Shown: positions 1 to 6,591 of the stretch, piece by piece
Position numbering within the stretch: the stretch's first letter is position 1
How the letters are laid out: each line of letters opens with the position of its first letter
IMG/VR virus record: IMGVR_UViG_3300024313_000019
Location: 1 to 42,443 of that record
Reading direction: 5' to 3' (one strand)
Source of the DNA: a virus
DNA length: 42,443 bases
The notes under the pieces: model-generated
Told to the model about the DNA's origin: nothing
Database searches by the model: none
What the model saw: the letters and a program-made list of their open reading frames with translations, nothing else
Made by a program: the position numbers and the translations under genes

Positions 1-198
1 GATGTAATCGAAAGAGATGACTTTCTTTTAGACAATGTCACATCAATAAGATGTATTGACGAAACAAATGAAAATCAGTTTTATGACCACGATTCGTTTT
101 TTAGAGAAAACGTAGGCCAAGTAACTACATCTCCAATGATGAACGTCTTGAGCAAAAAACAATTAGAAACCGACAGAGAAATTCTGTCAAAATATTAA
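1..198 (+). CDS. 3' end of an unidentified early gene (partial)
   Basis: An open frame runs from the first base of the window to a TAA at 196-198 and gives 65 residues ending in DREILSKY. The true start lies off the left edge. The piece is acidic and polar, with no membrane segment or motif I recognise. It ends 11 bases before the next start and is on the same strand as the following genes, so it is probably the upstream member of the same operon. Function unknown. The frame is supported by its lack of stops and its tight spacing to the next gene. Confidence 0.6.
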   Translation, partial: DVIERDDFLLDNVTSIRCIDETNENQFYDHDSFFRENVGQVTTSPMMNVLSKKQLETDREILSKY

Positions 199-209
199 AA
201 CTATATAAT

Positions 210-755
210 ATGAAAACAAATTTAGAGGGTAGATATACATCTACTTATGGTTTCGTTGCAAAAAACGACCTAGAAAAACAAGCAGAAACAACATTTGGTA
301 AAGACTGGGAAGCAGAATCAGATGTAGAACAAATTCAAGAACTCTGTGATATCATCTATAAGGGAAGATATCTTGTAGATTGTATTGATACCAGAGGTGA
401 TGAAGATATTGTAGTAAGAGAGGTTGATAACTGGGAGGCTTTTATACGACTTGCCACAGATTTAGAATGTGCAAGAATAGAAAATGAAAGACTACAAGAC
501 TTGTCCAATGCTCAACACTTAAAAGATATTTCATCTGACTTACTAAAAGAAGAACTTGAAAAACGAGGCTATTGTACTAATAATTTATGGGGTACATGGG
601 ATGTTCAACAAACTTATGTTTGTGACGATGATCAAGCGATGGAAGTTTTAGAAACGGTATTACAAAATGAATACATAGTAAGCCAAACATTTGAGGCTAT
701 AGATATGTGGATTGAATGTAATGCAGAACAAGGAGAGTTTAAAACTAAAGATTAA
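210..755 (+). CDS. Hypothetical early phage protein, 181 aa
   Basis: Function unknown. The protein is soluble and strongly acidic. Its C-terminal half (about residues 105-175) contains an RGYxTxNLW-like element followed by a helix-rich stretch ending MWIECNAE. I have the impression that this pattern recurs in small hypothetical proteins of Bacteroidota phages, but I cannot name a family. The ATG follows an A/T-rich leader (ACTATATA) without a Shine-Dalgarno motif, as is usual for Bacteroidota. Its stop codon shares one base with the next start (TAATG), so translation is probably coupled. Confidence 0.75.
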   Translation: MKTNLEGRYTSTYGFVAKNDLEKQAETTFGKDWEAESDVEQIQELCDIIYKGRYLVDCIDTRGDEDIVVREVDNWEAFIRLATDLECARIENERLQDLSNAQHLKDISSDLLKEELEKRGYCTNNLWGTWDVQQTYVCDDDQAMEVLETVLQNEYIVSQTFEAIDMWIECNAEQGEFKTKD

Positions 756-850
756 TGAAATACCAGACACAAGAAAACATATTTCAAGCCATCATAATCA
801 CATGGGCAATTGGAGTAATAGTATTAATATCTTATAACATATTTCTATGA
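755..850 (+). CDS. Tiny single-pass membrane protein, 31 aa
   Basis: A 31-codon frame starts inside the stop of the preceding gene (TAATG) and ends at a TGA overlapping the next ATG (ATGA). About residues 9-29 form a continuous hydrophobic stretch (IFQAIIITWAIGVIVLISYN) long enough to cross a membrane once, after a short polar N-terminus. The interlocking start and stop on both sides are the main evidence that it is real. The role is unknown; superinfection exclusion or inhibition of a host membrane protein are generic possibilities for such early microproteins, and nothing here singles one out. Confidence 0.55.
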   Translation: MKYQTQENIFQAIIITWAIGVIVLISYNIFL

Positions 851-999
851 TCAAAAACTTTCTAAAAGCATTCAAGAAATCTAAGGGTAGGTTGTTCTGG
901 CAACCTTGCCCTTTGTATGCATCCAGTCCAGAACAAAAGCAAGAATTTATAGCAGAGATTCTTGAAATACTAAACAATAAAATAAAAATCAAAAAATGA
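847..999 (+). CDS. Small basic hypothetical protein, 50 aa
   Basis: The ATG overlaps the previous TGA by four bases (ATGA), and its own TGA overlaps the next ATG in the same way, so the three genes are chained. The product is lysine-rich at both ends, with a central segment FWQPCPLYASSPEQ and a C-terminal helix (EFIAEILEILNN). No family recognised. An antisense frame over 798-992 is less credible because the + strand is the coding strand throughout this block. Confidence 0.55.
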   Translation: MIKNFLKAFKKSKGRLFWQPCPLYASSPEQKQEFIAEILEILNNKIKIKK

Positions 1000-1355
1000 C
1001 AAACAACGAAACTTACATATCAATAGTAAAAGCGACATTCTACGCACAACTATTATTAGAATCTCTTGATGAGGTAAGCACAACATCTGTATTTAAACAC
1101 TCTTTAAAGTACAAGGTGAAACAAGCAGAGCAAGAACTTGAAAAAGCAACCAACAAACTGCTAGACACAATGTATGGCAATGACCAAGAATTTCTGGTAA
1201 ACTTACAAAAGCATACAGACGAACTAATTACTAGACTATCTAAATTAGGAATAGATGAGTTACCTCTGGTAAACAAAATTCTTGATGAGTACCAGAAAGA
1301 TGCTGATCATTGGAAAGAAAATTTAACAATACAATTCACTAAATTAAACACATAA
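996..1355 (+). CDS. Helical hypothetical protein, 119 aa
   Basis: Predicted to be almost entirely alpha-helical, with heptad-like stretches around residues 35-60 (KQAEQELEKATNKLLDTMY) and 65-85, suggesting a small oligomer. It has no membrane segment and no catalytic motif. It starts in an ATGA overlap with the gene before and ends one base before the next start. It is probably an early accessory protein; function unknown. Confidence 0.7.
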   Translation: MTNNETYISIVKATFYAQLLLESLDEVSTTSVFKHSLKYKVKQAEQELEKATNKLLDTMYGNDQEFLVNLQKHTDELITRLSKLGIDELPLVNKILDEYQKDADHWKENLTIQFTKLNT

Positions 1356-1356
1356 A

Positions 1357-1782
1357 ATGGAACAAGTAAAAATGGAAGAGTTTATCAAATCAAACATATT
1401 GGACACAGTATCAAAAAAATATAAATATGATCCAGAATCGATAGAGTATTTAATGAATATTAAAGGACAACTAGTAAATGTATTAAAAACTGTTGATGAA
1501 ACTATCGAATACATGATAAACGTAAAGAAAATCAAAGACAAACGTAATGGTGTAGTGTATCCTTTTGATGAGGGTGATGATTACTGGACTATTGAAGAAA
1601 TGATGGATTACGGAGAATATAAATTACTGGTAAACAATAATGAAAACCCAGAAAGATATAAAGTAGTCTGGTCATGTTGGGATTACGAAAGCGAACAGAT
1701 GCACGATGAAAATCCAAACCAAGAATATTTTATGTCAGAAAAATCAGCAATTCAAAAATTAGTAAAACTACAATCAAGATGA
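1357..1782 (+). CDS. Hypothetical phage protein with GDDYWTIE motif, 141 aa
   Basis: The N-terminal half (to about residue 60) is helical. The C-terminal half has the signature YPFDEGDDYWTIE (about 65-78) and VVWSCWDYESEQMH (about 108-122), ending with a helix after FMSEKSA. I believe this beta-rich pattern occurs in small hypothetical proteins of many Bacteroidota phages, but no biochemical role is known to me. Two ATGs lie close together (codons 1 and 6); either could be used. The next gene begins within its stop codon. Confidence 0.7.
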   Translation: MEQVKMEEFIKSNILDTVSKKYKYDPESIEYLMNIKGQLVNVLKTVDETIEYMINVKKIKDKRNGVVYPFDEGDDYWTIEEMMDYGEYKLLVNNNENPERYKVVWSCWDYESEQMHDENPNQEYFMSEKSAIQKLVKLQSR

Positions 1783-1934
1783 TAGAAAACGATCCAATAT
1801 TTAACAAAGTAAAAGATATGTTCCCAGATGCACCAGACTTTTTTATTAAGGCTATGTATCACAATATCAAGGGAAAACAACACCTCTGGAGAGAAAATAC
1901 AATGAACGATAATTCAATTCCAGAGGCAGAATAA
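1779..1934 (+). CDS. Small hypothetical protein, 51 aa
   Basis: The ATG overlaps the preceding stop (ATGATAG), which suggests translational coupling. The product is mixed-charge, with FPDAPDFFIKAMYHNIKGKQ in the middle. No family recognised. It closes the first early block: the next 72 bases are non-coding and carry a promoter candidate. Confidence 0.5.
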   Translation: MIENDPIFNKVKDMFPDAPDFFIKAMYHNIKGKQHLWRENTMNDNSIPEAE

Positions 1935-1935
1935 T

Positions 1936-1965
1936 TTGTTTTATTAACATAATATGTTAATTTAG
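1936..1965 (+). promoter_or_regulatory. Bacteroidota-type promoter candidate
   Basis: The motif TTG at 1936-1938 (within TTTG, 1935-1938) is followed after 19 bases by TAATTTAG at 1958-1965. The known Bacteroidota sigma-A consensus is TTTG near -33 and TAnnTTTG near -7, so the -7 element has one mismatch. Transcription would start around 1972 and read the gene at 2007. Seen: the motifs and the spacing. Inferred: activity. Confidence 0.55.
1943..1961. promoter_or_regulatory. Palindromic operator candidate between -33 and -7 elements
   Basis: ATTAACAT and ATGTTAAT form a perfect 8-bp inverted repeat around AAT. It fills the spacer of the promoter candidate and overlaps its -7 element, so a dimeric regulator bound here would block polymerase. 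Candidate regulators encoded nearby are the 103-aa protein at 2007 and the HTH-like 75-aa protein at 2980. AT-rich DNA yields chance palindromes, but an exact 8-bp arm placed inside the promoter is notable. Confidence 0.45.
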
Positions 1966-2006
1966 CACTCAGAGTAAGTATATAAACTAAAAAAAAAACT
2001 GAAATA

Positions 2007-2318
2007 ATGAACGAAAGTAAAATTAGAAGACTGCAAAAGCAGTATGGATTAAAGGTCTACCAAGACTTAATTGACTCTGGAGAAGCATGGAAAATAGGTG
2101 GTGAAACCACTAAGATGTGCCAGAAATTAATTAGAGATGGTGCTTGTTTCTTAGCATATTCATCTTATCAACCAAATATTTTTATATCAATTCCATCCAG
2201 ATACCAAGTATCTAGAGGTGCTGTGGGATCTATTGAAAGATCTAAAAAATATTGGTCAGATGAATGGAACATCTCACACTTAATAGGAGAGTCAGTAAGA
2301 CAGAGTACCTCAGTCTAA
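2007..2318 (+). CDS. Hypothetical early protein, 103 aa
   Basis: First gene after the promoter/operator candidate, with its ATG preceded by a run of A's. The N-terminus (IRRLQKQYGLKVYQDLIDSG) is helical and basic, followed by a mixed segment with SSYQPNIFISIPSRYQ. I do not recognise a family. Its position directly after a palindromic operator makes an autoregulator possible, but no HTH is clear. Function unknown. Confidence 0.65.
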   Translation: MNESKIRRLQKQYGLKVYQDLIDSGEAWKIGGETTKMCQKLIRDGACFLAYSSYQPNIFISIPSRYQVSRGAVGSIERSKKYWSDEWNISHLIGESVRQSTSV

Positions 2319-2395
2319 AACAAACAAAAAAAACAAACCCTAAAAACTTTGTGATTCACAGAGGTAGGAAACTAATCTTAAAAAACTACAGCAAA

Positions 2396-2962
2396 ATGAC
2401 AGATCAAACAAAACTAAAACTAGATGCAATTATTAAGGTAATTGATAAAACCACAAGAGCAAACGTAAAAACTGGTAACAGAGAAAGACATAATGTAGAT
2501 GCCAGACAGATTTACTTTAAAATTGTTCATGACCATTTAAGAATACCTATATCACACTCTGCTAGATATATTAATAAAAATCACGCAACTGGTATCCATA
2601 ACTTAAAACAATTTAAGAACTACATGGAAACCGATAAACATCTTAGAAATAAATATCAAAGTGTAATTGCTCTACTAGATGACTTTGACTTTGAGGTAGA
2701 CAAAACAGACACAAAAGATATTCTGGAGGATTATGTATCTCTAATGAAAGAACATAAACAGACAAAAGAGAAGTTGGAAGAGGTCACCCAAAATCAGAAT
2801 AATACAATAACAGATTTTATAGAGGCTAATTTTAATAGATTGGATAAAGAAGTTTTGTCTAACATATTATTAGATAGAACAATTGGTACTATTCTATATC
2901 AAAACCTTTATAAAATTTTGGAAAAAAGAAATACATCAATTAATTTAAATACAGATTTTTAA
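2396..2962 (+). CDS. DnaA domain IV-like DNA-binding protein without ATPase, 188 aa
   Basis: Residues about 30-90 resemble the C-terminal DNA-binding domain of the bacterial initiator DnaA: ARQIYFKIVHDHL, then ARYINKNHATGIHNLK, the counterpart of the DnaA-box recognition helix signature with its conserved H-A/S-T. No Walker motifs are present, so the AAA+ part is missing. The rest (about 100-188) is a charged helical region with a possible coiled coil around 115-135. I chose the ATG at 2396, after an A-rich leader, over the in-frame ATG at 2264 that would overlap the previous gene. It may bind DnaA-box-like sites at a phage origin or on the host chromosome; that role is inference. Confidence 0.6.
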   Translation: MTDQTKLKLDAIIKVIDKTTRANVKTGNRERHNVDARQIYFKIVHDHLRIPISHSARYINKNHATGIHNLKQFKNYMETDKHLRNKYQSVIALLDDFDFEVDKTDTKDILEDYVSLMKEHKQTKEKLEEVTQNQNNTITDFIEANFNRLDKEVLSNILLDRTIGTILYQNLYKILEKRNTSINLNTDF

Positions 2963-2979
2963 CCTTAAATAAACTATAT

Positions 2980-3207
2980 ATGAAAACTCATACTTTATAC
3001 AAACGAAGAGCCAGAAGACTTTTACAACTACAAGGAATAACGCACACAGATGTATGTGAGTATGTTTATGGATCTAAAACTAAAAAAAGTAAACTATGTC
3101 AAAAGATTCAAGGAAAAACAGAATTGTTTTTTAATGAGTCCAGTAAAATAATAGAATACTACGGAGTTTTAGCACAAGAAATAGATGATATAATTACTGA
3201 AAGGTAG
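2980..3207 (+). CDS. Small basic HTH-like protein (Cro/Xis-type candidate), 75 aa
   Basis: Short and basic at the N-terminus (LYKRRARRLLQLQG), followed by ITHTDVCEYVYGS and KLCQKIQGK, which fit a lambda-repressor-like helix-turn-helix only loosely, and then FFNESSKIIEYYGV, as in many Cro-like proteins. It lies directly upstream of the tyrosine recombinase and its repeat-bearing leader, a place where excisionases or Cro-like regulators are often found. The assignment rests on size, charge and context, so it stays tentative. Confidence 0.5.
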   Translation: MKTHTLYKRRARRLLQLQGITHTDVCEYVYGSKTKKSKLCQKIQGKTELFFNESSKIIEYYGVLAQEIDDIITER

Positions 3208-3303
3208 AGATTCCCCTAGGGACTACAAACTATCAGCCTCTACTGATCATGGAGAGGCATTTCAGACTCATTATAAAACCTATTGAACCTATAAACCTAT
3301 AAC
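3208..3303. other. Non-coding leader of the recombinase with palindrome, hairpin and direct repeats
   Basis: This 96-base gap holds three elements. CCCTAGGG at 3214-3221 is an 8-bp palindrome. GCCTCT (3236-3241) pairs with AGAGGC (3253-3258) to make a 6-bp hairpin with an 11-base loop. AACCTAT occurs three times at 3277-3283, 3286-3292 and 3294-3300, right up to the recombinase start. Such clustering before an integrase suggests regulatory or recombinase arm sites, possibly part of attP. No promoter of the Bacteroidota type is clear. Confidence 0.4.
3277..3300 (+). repeat. Triple direct repeat AACCTAT before the recombinase
   Basis: Three exact copies of AACCTAT, spaced 9 and 8 bases start to start, end three bases before the ATG at 3304. 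Closely spaced short direct repeats next to an integrase gene are typical of integrase or excisionase arm sites, but they could also be a regulator site. The copies are seen; the role is inferred. Confidence 0.5.
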
Positions 3304-4266
3304 ATGGCACAAGACACATTTATGTCCTTACTAAAGGACACTATAAACAAATTAGAAGATGGGACACTATTGAATAACGGAAAAAGATTCTCTTATTCAA
3401 CGATCAAATCTTACAAGGGAGTCTACAACACTATGAAGAAATATAAATTTAATTTTGATCTAGATGTTTTAGACTTGAATTCCGTAACAGACAGAAGACA
3501 AAGAGTAAAGGCTAAAAAATTACTACAAGGTAAAGTCAATAAATACATCACCATGCTTCTGGATGATATGAAACATCCTAACACCAGGAAATCACATTTG
3601 AAAACAATAAGAACTACACTACGCAAAGGTGAGGAGGAGTACGGATACTGGTTTCCAAAACTTAAATCTATACCAGAAGTAAACGGAGAGGTTATAGCAA
3701 TGACACCAGAACAAGTTGAAATATTCCATTCTACTATGCCAGTTAACAAAGAACTGCATCATACATATTATTATACTAGGATGATGTTGTACTCATGCAT
3801 GAGAGTAAGTGATCTGGTTAGGTTTGAATGTAATATAGATGGAGATGCTGTATCAATAATAACAACTAAAGGTATGGGATCTGTGAGTACGTTTTATTTA
3901 CCACAAGATGTGAAAGAATATATTAGTAAAAACCCATTCACCTTTTGTATAAAAACATTTAGAGAGCAACTAAAAAAACTACTAATGCAATACGATGAAT
4001 TCTGTAAAGAAAAGATTGTGTATTATTTTGATCATGAGGGTAACCCAGTAAAGGAAAGAAAAAAACTATACGATTTGTTTACTCCACATAAACTTAGGAG
4101 TAGTGGAATAACATATCATTTAAGTAAAGGACTGTCCGAGTTAGAGGTAAGAAACATAAGTGGTCATAAAAACGGATCAACTGCTTTTTATCGATATGTT
4201 CAGCACAGCGAAACCAAGTCAATAGAAAAACAAAAAGACAATGTTAATATGTTCATAAATATTTAA
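3304..4266 (+). CDS. Tyrosine recombinase / phage integrase
   Basis: 320 aa, the usual size for this family. The N-terminal half is a helical SAM-like core-binding domain (about 25-125: YSTIKSYKGVYNTMKKY). The C-terminal catalytic domain has the R-K-H-R-H-Y set: Arg167 in SCMRVSDLV, Lys189 in TTKG, His262 and Arg265 in PHKLRSSGITYHL, His288 in GHKN and Tyr298 (or Tyr296) in FYRYVQ as nucleophile. It would cut and rejoin DNA through a 3'-phosphotyrosine, either to integrate the phage or to resolve multimers or invert a segment. The usual lysogeny partner, a clear CI-like repressor, is not obvious in the window. Confidence 0.88.
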   Translation: MAQDTFMSLLKDTINKLEDGTLLNNGKRFSYSTIKSYKGVYNTMKKYKFNFDLDVLDLNSVTDRRQRVKAKKLLQGKVNKYITMLLDDMKHPNTRKSHLKTIRTTLRKGEEEYGYWFPKLKSIPEVNGEVIAMTPEQVEIFHSTMPVNKELHHTYYYTRMMLYSCMRVSDLVRFECNIDGDAVSIITTKGMGSVSTFYLPQDVKEYISKNPFTFCIKTFREQLKKLLMQYDEFCKEKIVYYFDHEGNPVKERKKLYDLFTPHKLRSSGITYHLSKGLSELEVRNISGHKNGSTAFYRYVQHSETKSIEKQKDNVNMFINI

Positions 4267-4284
4267 CACTTTTTAACTTAACTT

Positions 4285-4316
4285 TTGTTCAAAACTCTTT
4301 TATTTTTTTAACTTCG
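4285..4316 (+). promoter_or_regulatory. Bacteroidota-type promoter candidate for the recombination/replication operon
   Basis: Within the 87-base gap after the recombinase gene, TTTG ends at 4287 and TAACTTCG lies at 4309-4316, 21 bases further on. This fits the TTTG / TAnnTTTG Bacteroidota promoter with one mismatch in the -7 element. It would drive the genes from 4354 onwards. Confidence is moderate because T-rich DNA surrounds it. Confidence 0.4.
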
Positions 4317-4353
4317 AGCAAAACTACCACGACATGATTAATTCCATAAAAAT

Positions 4354-4608
4354 ATGGTCAGATTTGACTACGACAATAGGGAAATTATACATGACCGTAA
4401 GCGTTTCTCTCTTAGGGATTTCAAACTTTATCTGCTAGACAATTTTGAGGAATTGTGTATGCAGAGAAGAATTAAGGGATGGATATTTGACTGGGAAAGT
4501 ATCTTGTTTCACACAAGAAAGTATTATATAGTAAACATTTATTTAAACAATTTAATAAAAAATAACGATGGCAAAACTGAAAAGAAAACTAAAAAAAACA
4601 AAAATTAG
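4354..4608 (+). CDS. Small basic hypothetical protein, 84 aa
   Basis: Aromatic- and basic-rich protein (DRKRFSLRDFKLYLLDNFEELC, then RRIKGWIFDW) with a lysine-rich tail, which suggests nucleic-acid contact. Its last 41 bases overlap the following annealing-protein gene in another frame. First gene after the promoter candidate. No family recognised; the lysine-rich tail may simply reflect the overlap. Confidence 0.55.
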   Translation: MVRFDYDNREIIHDRKRFSLRDFKLYLLDNFEELCMQRRIKGWIFDWESILFHTRKYYIVNIYLNNLIKNNDGKTEKKTKKNKN

Positions 4609-5104
4609 TGGAGGTAAAGAAATAGTCCCATGGACTGAAAGACTTTCATACTTCAACGATTACTTCCGAAGCGAAGGATTCTACACACAAACTGAAATCT
4701 TAGACATGAACGAAAGTTTAATCATGATGAGAGGATCAGTTTTAAATTCAGACGGAGTCATTATAGCAGATGGTATTGCACACAAAAGAGCAAATGAACC
4801 ATTCGCATCTCAAAAATGTCAGTCTGGAGCACTCAATAGAGCATTATTTATTTTTGGCATTGCTGATGGTGGAGAGGACACTATCATGGATGAAGACGAG
4901 GCTAGGGAACTAGCAACCATAAAAGATAATAGCAAAAATGAGATCTTCGAGAATATGTTGGCACACATTTCAAAAGATTACACAGCAGTAGAGAAAAAAC
5001 TACCTGCTTACAAAAACCAGTTGTCTAAAGAACAAATGGATCTTTTGAAAAAACAAATCAATGTATTAAAAGCAAAAAAAGCAGTAGCACAAGCAAGTAA
5101 ATAA
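4568..5104 (+). CDS. Single-strand DNA annealing protein candidate (Erf/Rad52-like)
   Basis: 178 aa. The core (about 50-100) reads MMRGSVLNSDGVIIADGIAH, then SGALNRALFIFGIADGGED. This matches the layout of phage annealing proteins in which a beta strand with a 'G-x-A' turn is followed by a helix of the ETSAxGRALxxxGI type; here it is QSGALNRALFIFGI. A basic N-terminus and a lysine-rich helical C-terminus flank it. The partner gene downstream encodes a YqaJ-type exonuclease, the classic exonuclease/annealase pair for end-resected recombination. Family placement is by motif only. Confidence 0.6.
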   Translation: MAKLKRKLKKTKISGGKEIVPWTERLSYFNDYFRSEGFYTQTEILDMNESLIMMRGSVLNSDGVIIADGIAHKRANEPFASQKCQSGALNRALFIFGIADGGEDTIMDEDEARELATIKDNSKNEIFENMLAHISKDYTAVEKKLPAYKNQLSKEQMDLLKKQINVLKAKKAVAQASK

Positions 5105-5107
5105 TCT

Positions 5108-5184
5108 AAGGGGAGGTTGACAAACCAACAACAAAAAGAAAAGCACCCCAGAAGTGTTTTACTTTCATGTACAGACCTCCCCTT
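5108..5184 (+). promoter_or_regulatory. Structured 5' leader / atypical terminator between annealase and exonuclease
   Basis: AAGGGGAGGT (5108-5117) and ACCTCCCCTT (5175-5184) are perfect 10-bp inverted repeats and the most GC-rich element around. They enclose 57 bases with an inner stem AAAGCAC/GTGTTTT (5140-5146 with 5154-5160, one G-U pair). Alternatives exist: GGTT (5115-5118) can pair with AACC (5123-5126), and GGGG (5110-5113) with CCCC (5146-5149). The right arm is followed by TTTATTTAAA. It may act as a terminator, an attenuator or a leader controlling the exonuclease. The left arm also contains GGAGG. Confidence 0.5.
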
Positions 5185-5202
5185 TATTTAAATCAAAACT
5201 CA

Positions 5203-6225
5203 ATGAAAATAAAACGAATTCCAACAGCAAATCTAACTTATGAAGAATGGGTAGAATTAAGAAAAACTTTAGTTTATAAAGGAATGGTCGGAGGATCTGA
5301 TGCCTCTACACTATTAGGACTAAACCCATGGACATCTAAAATCACTAGATGGAATCAATCAGTAGGAACTGCCAACATGAAAAACATAGATAATGAGGTT
5401 ATGTTTCATGGAAGACTACTTGAAGACTATGTTGCTGACTTATGGCAATACTGGACTGGAGATCCAGTAGAGATGATAAACAACTACCAGTCAAAAACAA
5501 AACTTAGAAAGTCAATTAGAAGAAATTCTATATTTGTAAACCCAAAGTATCCATTCTTGTTTGCTAATATTGACAGACAAATAACCATGCATGATGAAAT
5601 GAATGGTAAAGGAGTCTTAGAAATCAAAACAATATCTGGATACAATGCAGACAAATGGTCTGGAGGAATCCCACCATACTACATTGCACAAATACAATTG
5701 TATATGCTTGTGCTAGGATATCACTATGGTCAATTTGCTTTTCTAAAAGACGGTAGACATATGGATGTTTTTACTGTTGAGGCAAACCAAAACATTCAAG
5801 AAACAATATTAGTGGAAGCAGAAAAATTCTACAATAGTGTTCAAGAAGCAAGAGAAATCATTGACACAGACTTCAGAACATTAGACAACAATGAAGCCTA
5901 TAGACTTGTTTCACACTTAGAGCCAAATGTAGAGGACGAATATAAAGTAGATCTTGATCAGTTTTTATCTGAAAAGCATAAAGCAATGGTTGATAGGGTT
6001 TCTGTTGATTCAAATGACGAAATGGAACGACTAACTAAAGACTACATCCAGTATAGAGATGAAGAAAAATTAGCAAAGTCAAACAAACAACTAACCCAAC
6101 AACTTATAAAACAAATGATGCTTCATCGTGGAGCACAAGAGATAGACTTTGGACACAAGGGGAAAATTATCTGGGGTAAAACTTTCAATGTAAGATATAA
6201 GGACATTGATAAAACAAATTTTTAA
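5203..6225 (+). CDS. YqaJ-type viral recombinase / exonuclease
   Basis: 340 aa PD-(D/E)XK nuclease related to lambda exonuclease. Motifs in order: VGGSDASTLLGLNPW near the N-terminus, MFHGRLLEDYVADLW (active-site Glu), PFLFANIDR (Asp), VLEIKT (the E-x-K of the core), and YYIAQIQLYMLVLG. It would resect double-stranded ends 5'->3' to feed the annealing protein upstream. I chose the ATG at 5203, which has an A-rich leader, because the in-frame ATG at 5167 lies inside the predicted RNA structure and adds 12 non-conserved residues. It ends flush with the next gene. Confidence 0.85.
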   Translation: MKIKRIPTANLTYEEWVELRKTLVYKGMVGGSDASTLLGLNPWTSKITRWNQSVGTANMKNIDNEVMFHGRLLEDYVADLWQYWTGDPVEMINNYQSKTKLRKSIRRNSIFVNPKYPFLFANIDRQITMHDEMNGKGVLEIKTISGYNADKWSGGIPPYYIAQIQLYMLVLGYHYGQFAFLKDGRHMDVFTVEANQNIQETILVEAEKFYNSVQEAREIIDTDFRTLDNNEAYRLVSHLEPNVEDEYKVDLDQFLSEKHKAMVDRVSVDSNDEMERLTKDYIQYRDEEKLAKSNKQLTQQLIKQMMLHRGAQEIDFGHKGKIIWGKTFNVRYKDIDKTNF

Positions 6226-6591
6226 ATGAAACTAAGTGATATAAAAAAAGGGATCATAGCAAATCTGGCTGTTAGAAACCCACACACATTAGAAGTAAAT
6301 TCTGTAATAGAAGGAAACTCGTATTTTGGGTTGTGCATATTTACTGGGGTATCTCTAATGTTTGGACATACAATAGATGACATAGCAGAATACCAGTCAG
6401 ATGATAAAGAAAACATAGAGTTCATGGAAAAAAAATTTATACAAATCATGGATGAGTTTTATAATACTAAAGAGCCAGGTGTAACAGCCATTGGGTTTCA
6501 TACAAAAACCAGTTTAATACTAAACTTTATAAAGCATAACTACGGAAAAACTATTTCACTTGCTGAAATTATAAAAGAAAACATTAAATGA
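6226..6591 (+). CDS. Hypothetical protein in the replication operon, 121 aa
   Basis: Starts on the base after the exonuclease stop and overlaps the next gene by four bases (ATGA), so it is clearly an operon member. It has a hydrophobic central beta-rich segment (SYFGLCIFTGVSLMFGH) and a helical C-terminus. No motif recognised. The location suggests a role in replication or recombination, without further evidence. Confidence 0.65.
   Translation: MKLSDIKKGIIANLAVRNPHTLEVNSVIEGNSYFGLCIFTGVSLMFGHTIDDIAEYQSDDKENIEFMEKKFIQIMDEFYNTKEPGVTAIGFHTKTSLILNFIKHNYGKTISLAEIIKENIK

Noticed and set aside
798-992. A 64-aa frame on the - strand with hydrophobic residues
   Set aside because: It lies opposite the coupled genes at 755 and 847, and every other gene in this block is on the + strand; the hydrophobicity mirrors A/T-rich codons of the opposite strand.
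2264-2395. ATG at 2264 as start of the DnaA-like protein
   Set aside because: It would overlap the previous gene by 55 bases, and the added residues look random; ATG at 2396 is preceded by A-rich DNA.
3208-3303. A tRNA or tRNA fragment (attB-like) in the recombinase leader
   Set aside because: The hairpin and CCCTAGGG do not fit a cloverleaf, and no T-arm GTTCGA-type motif is present.
5167-5202. ATG at 5167 as start of the exonuclease
   Set aside because: It falls inside the predicted hairpin and adds 12 residues unlike the family; ATG at 5203 has the A-rich leader typical of this genome.
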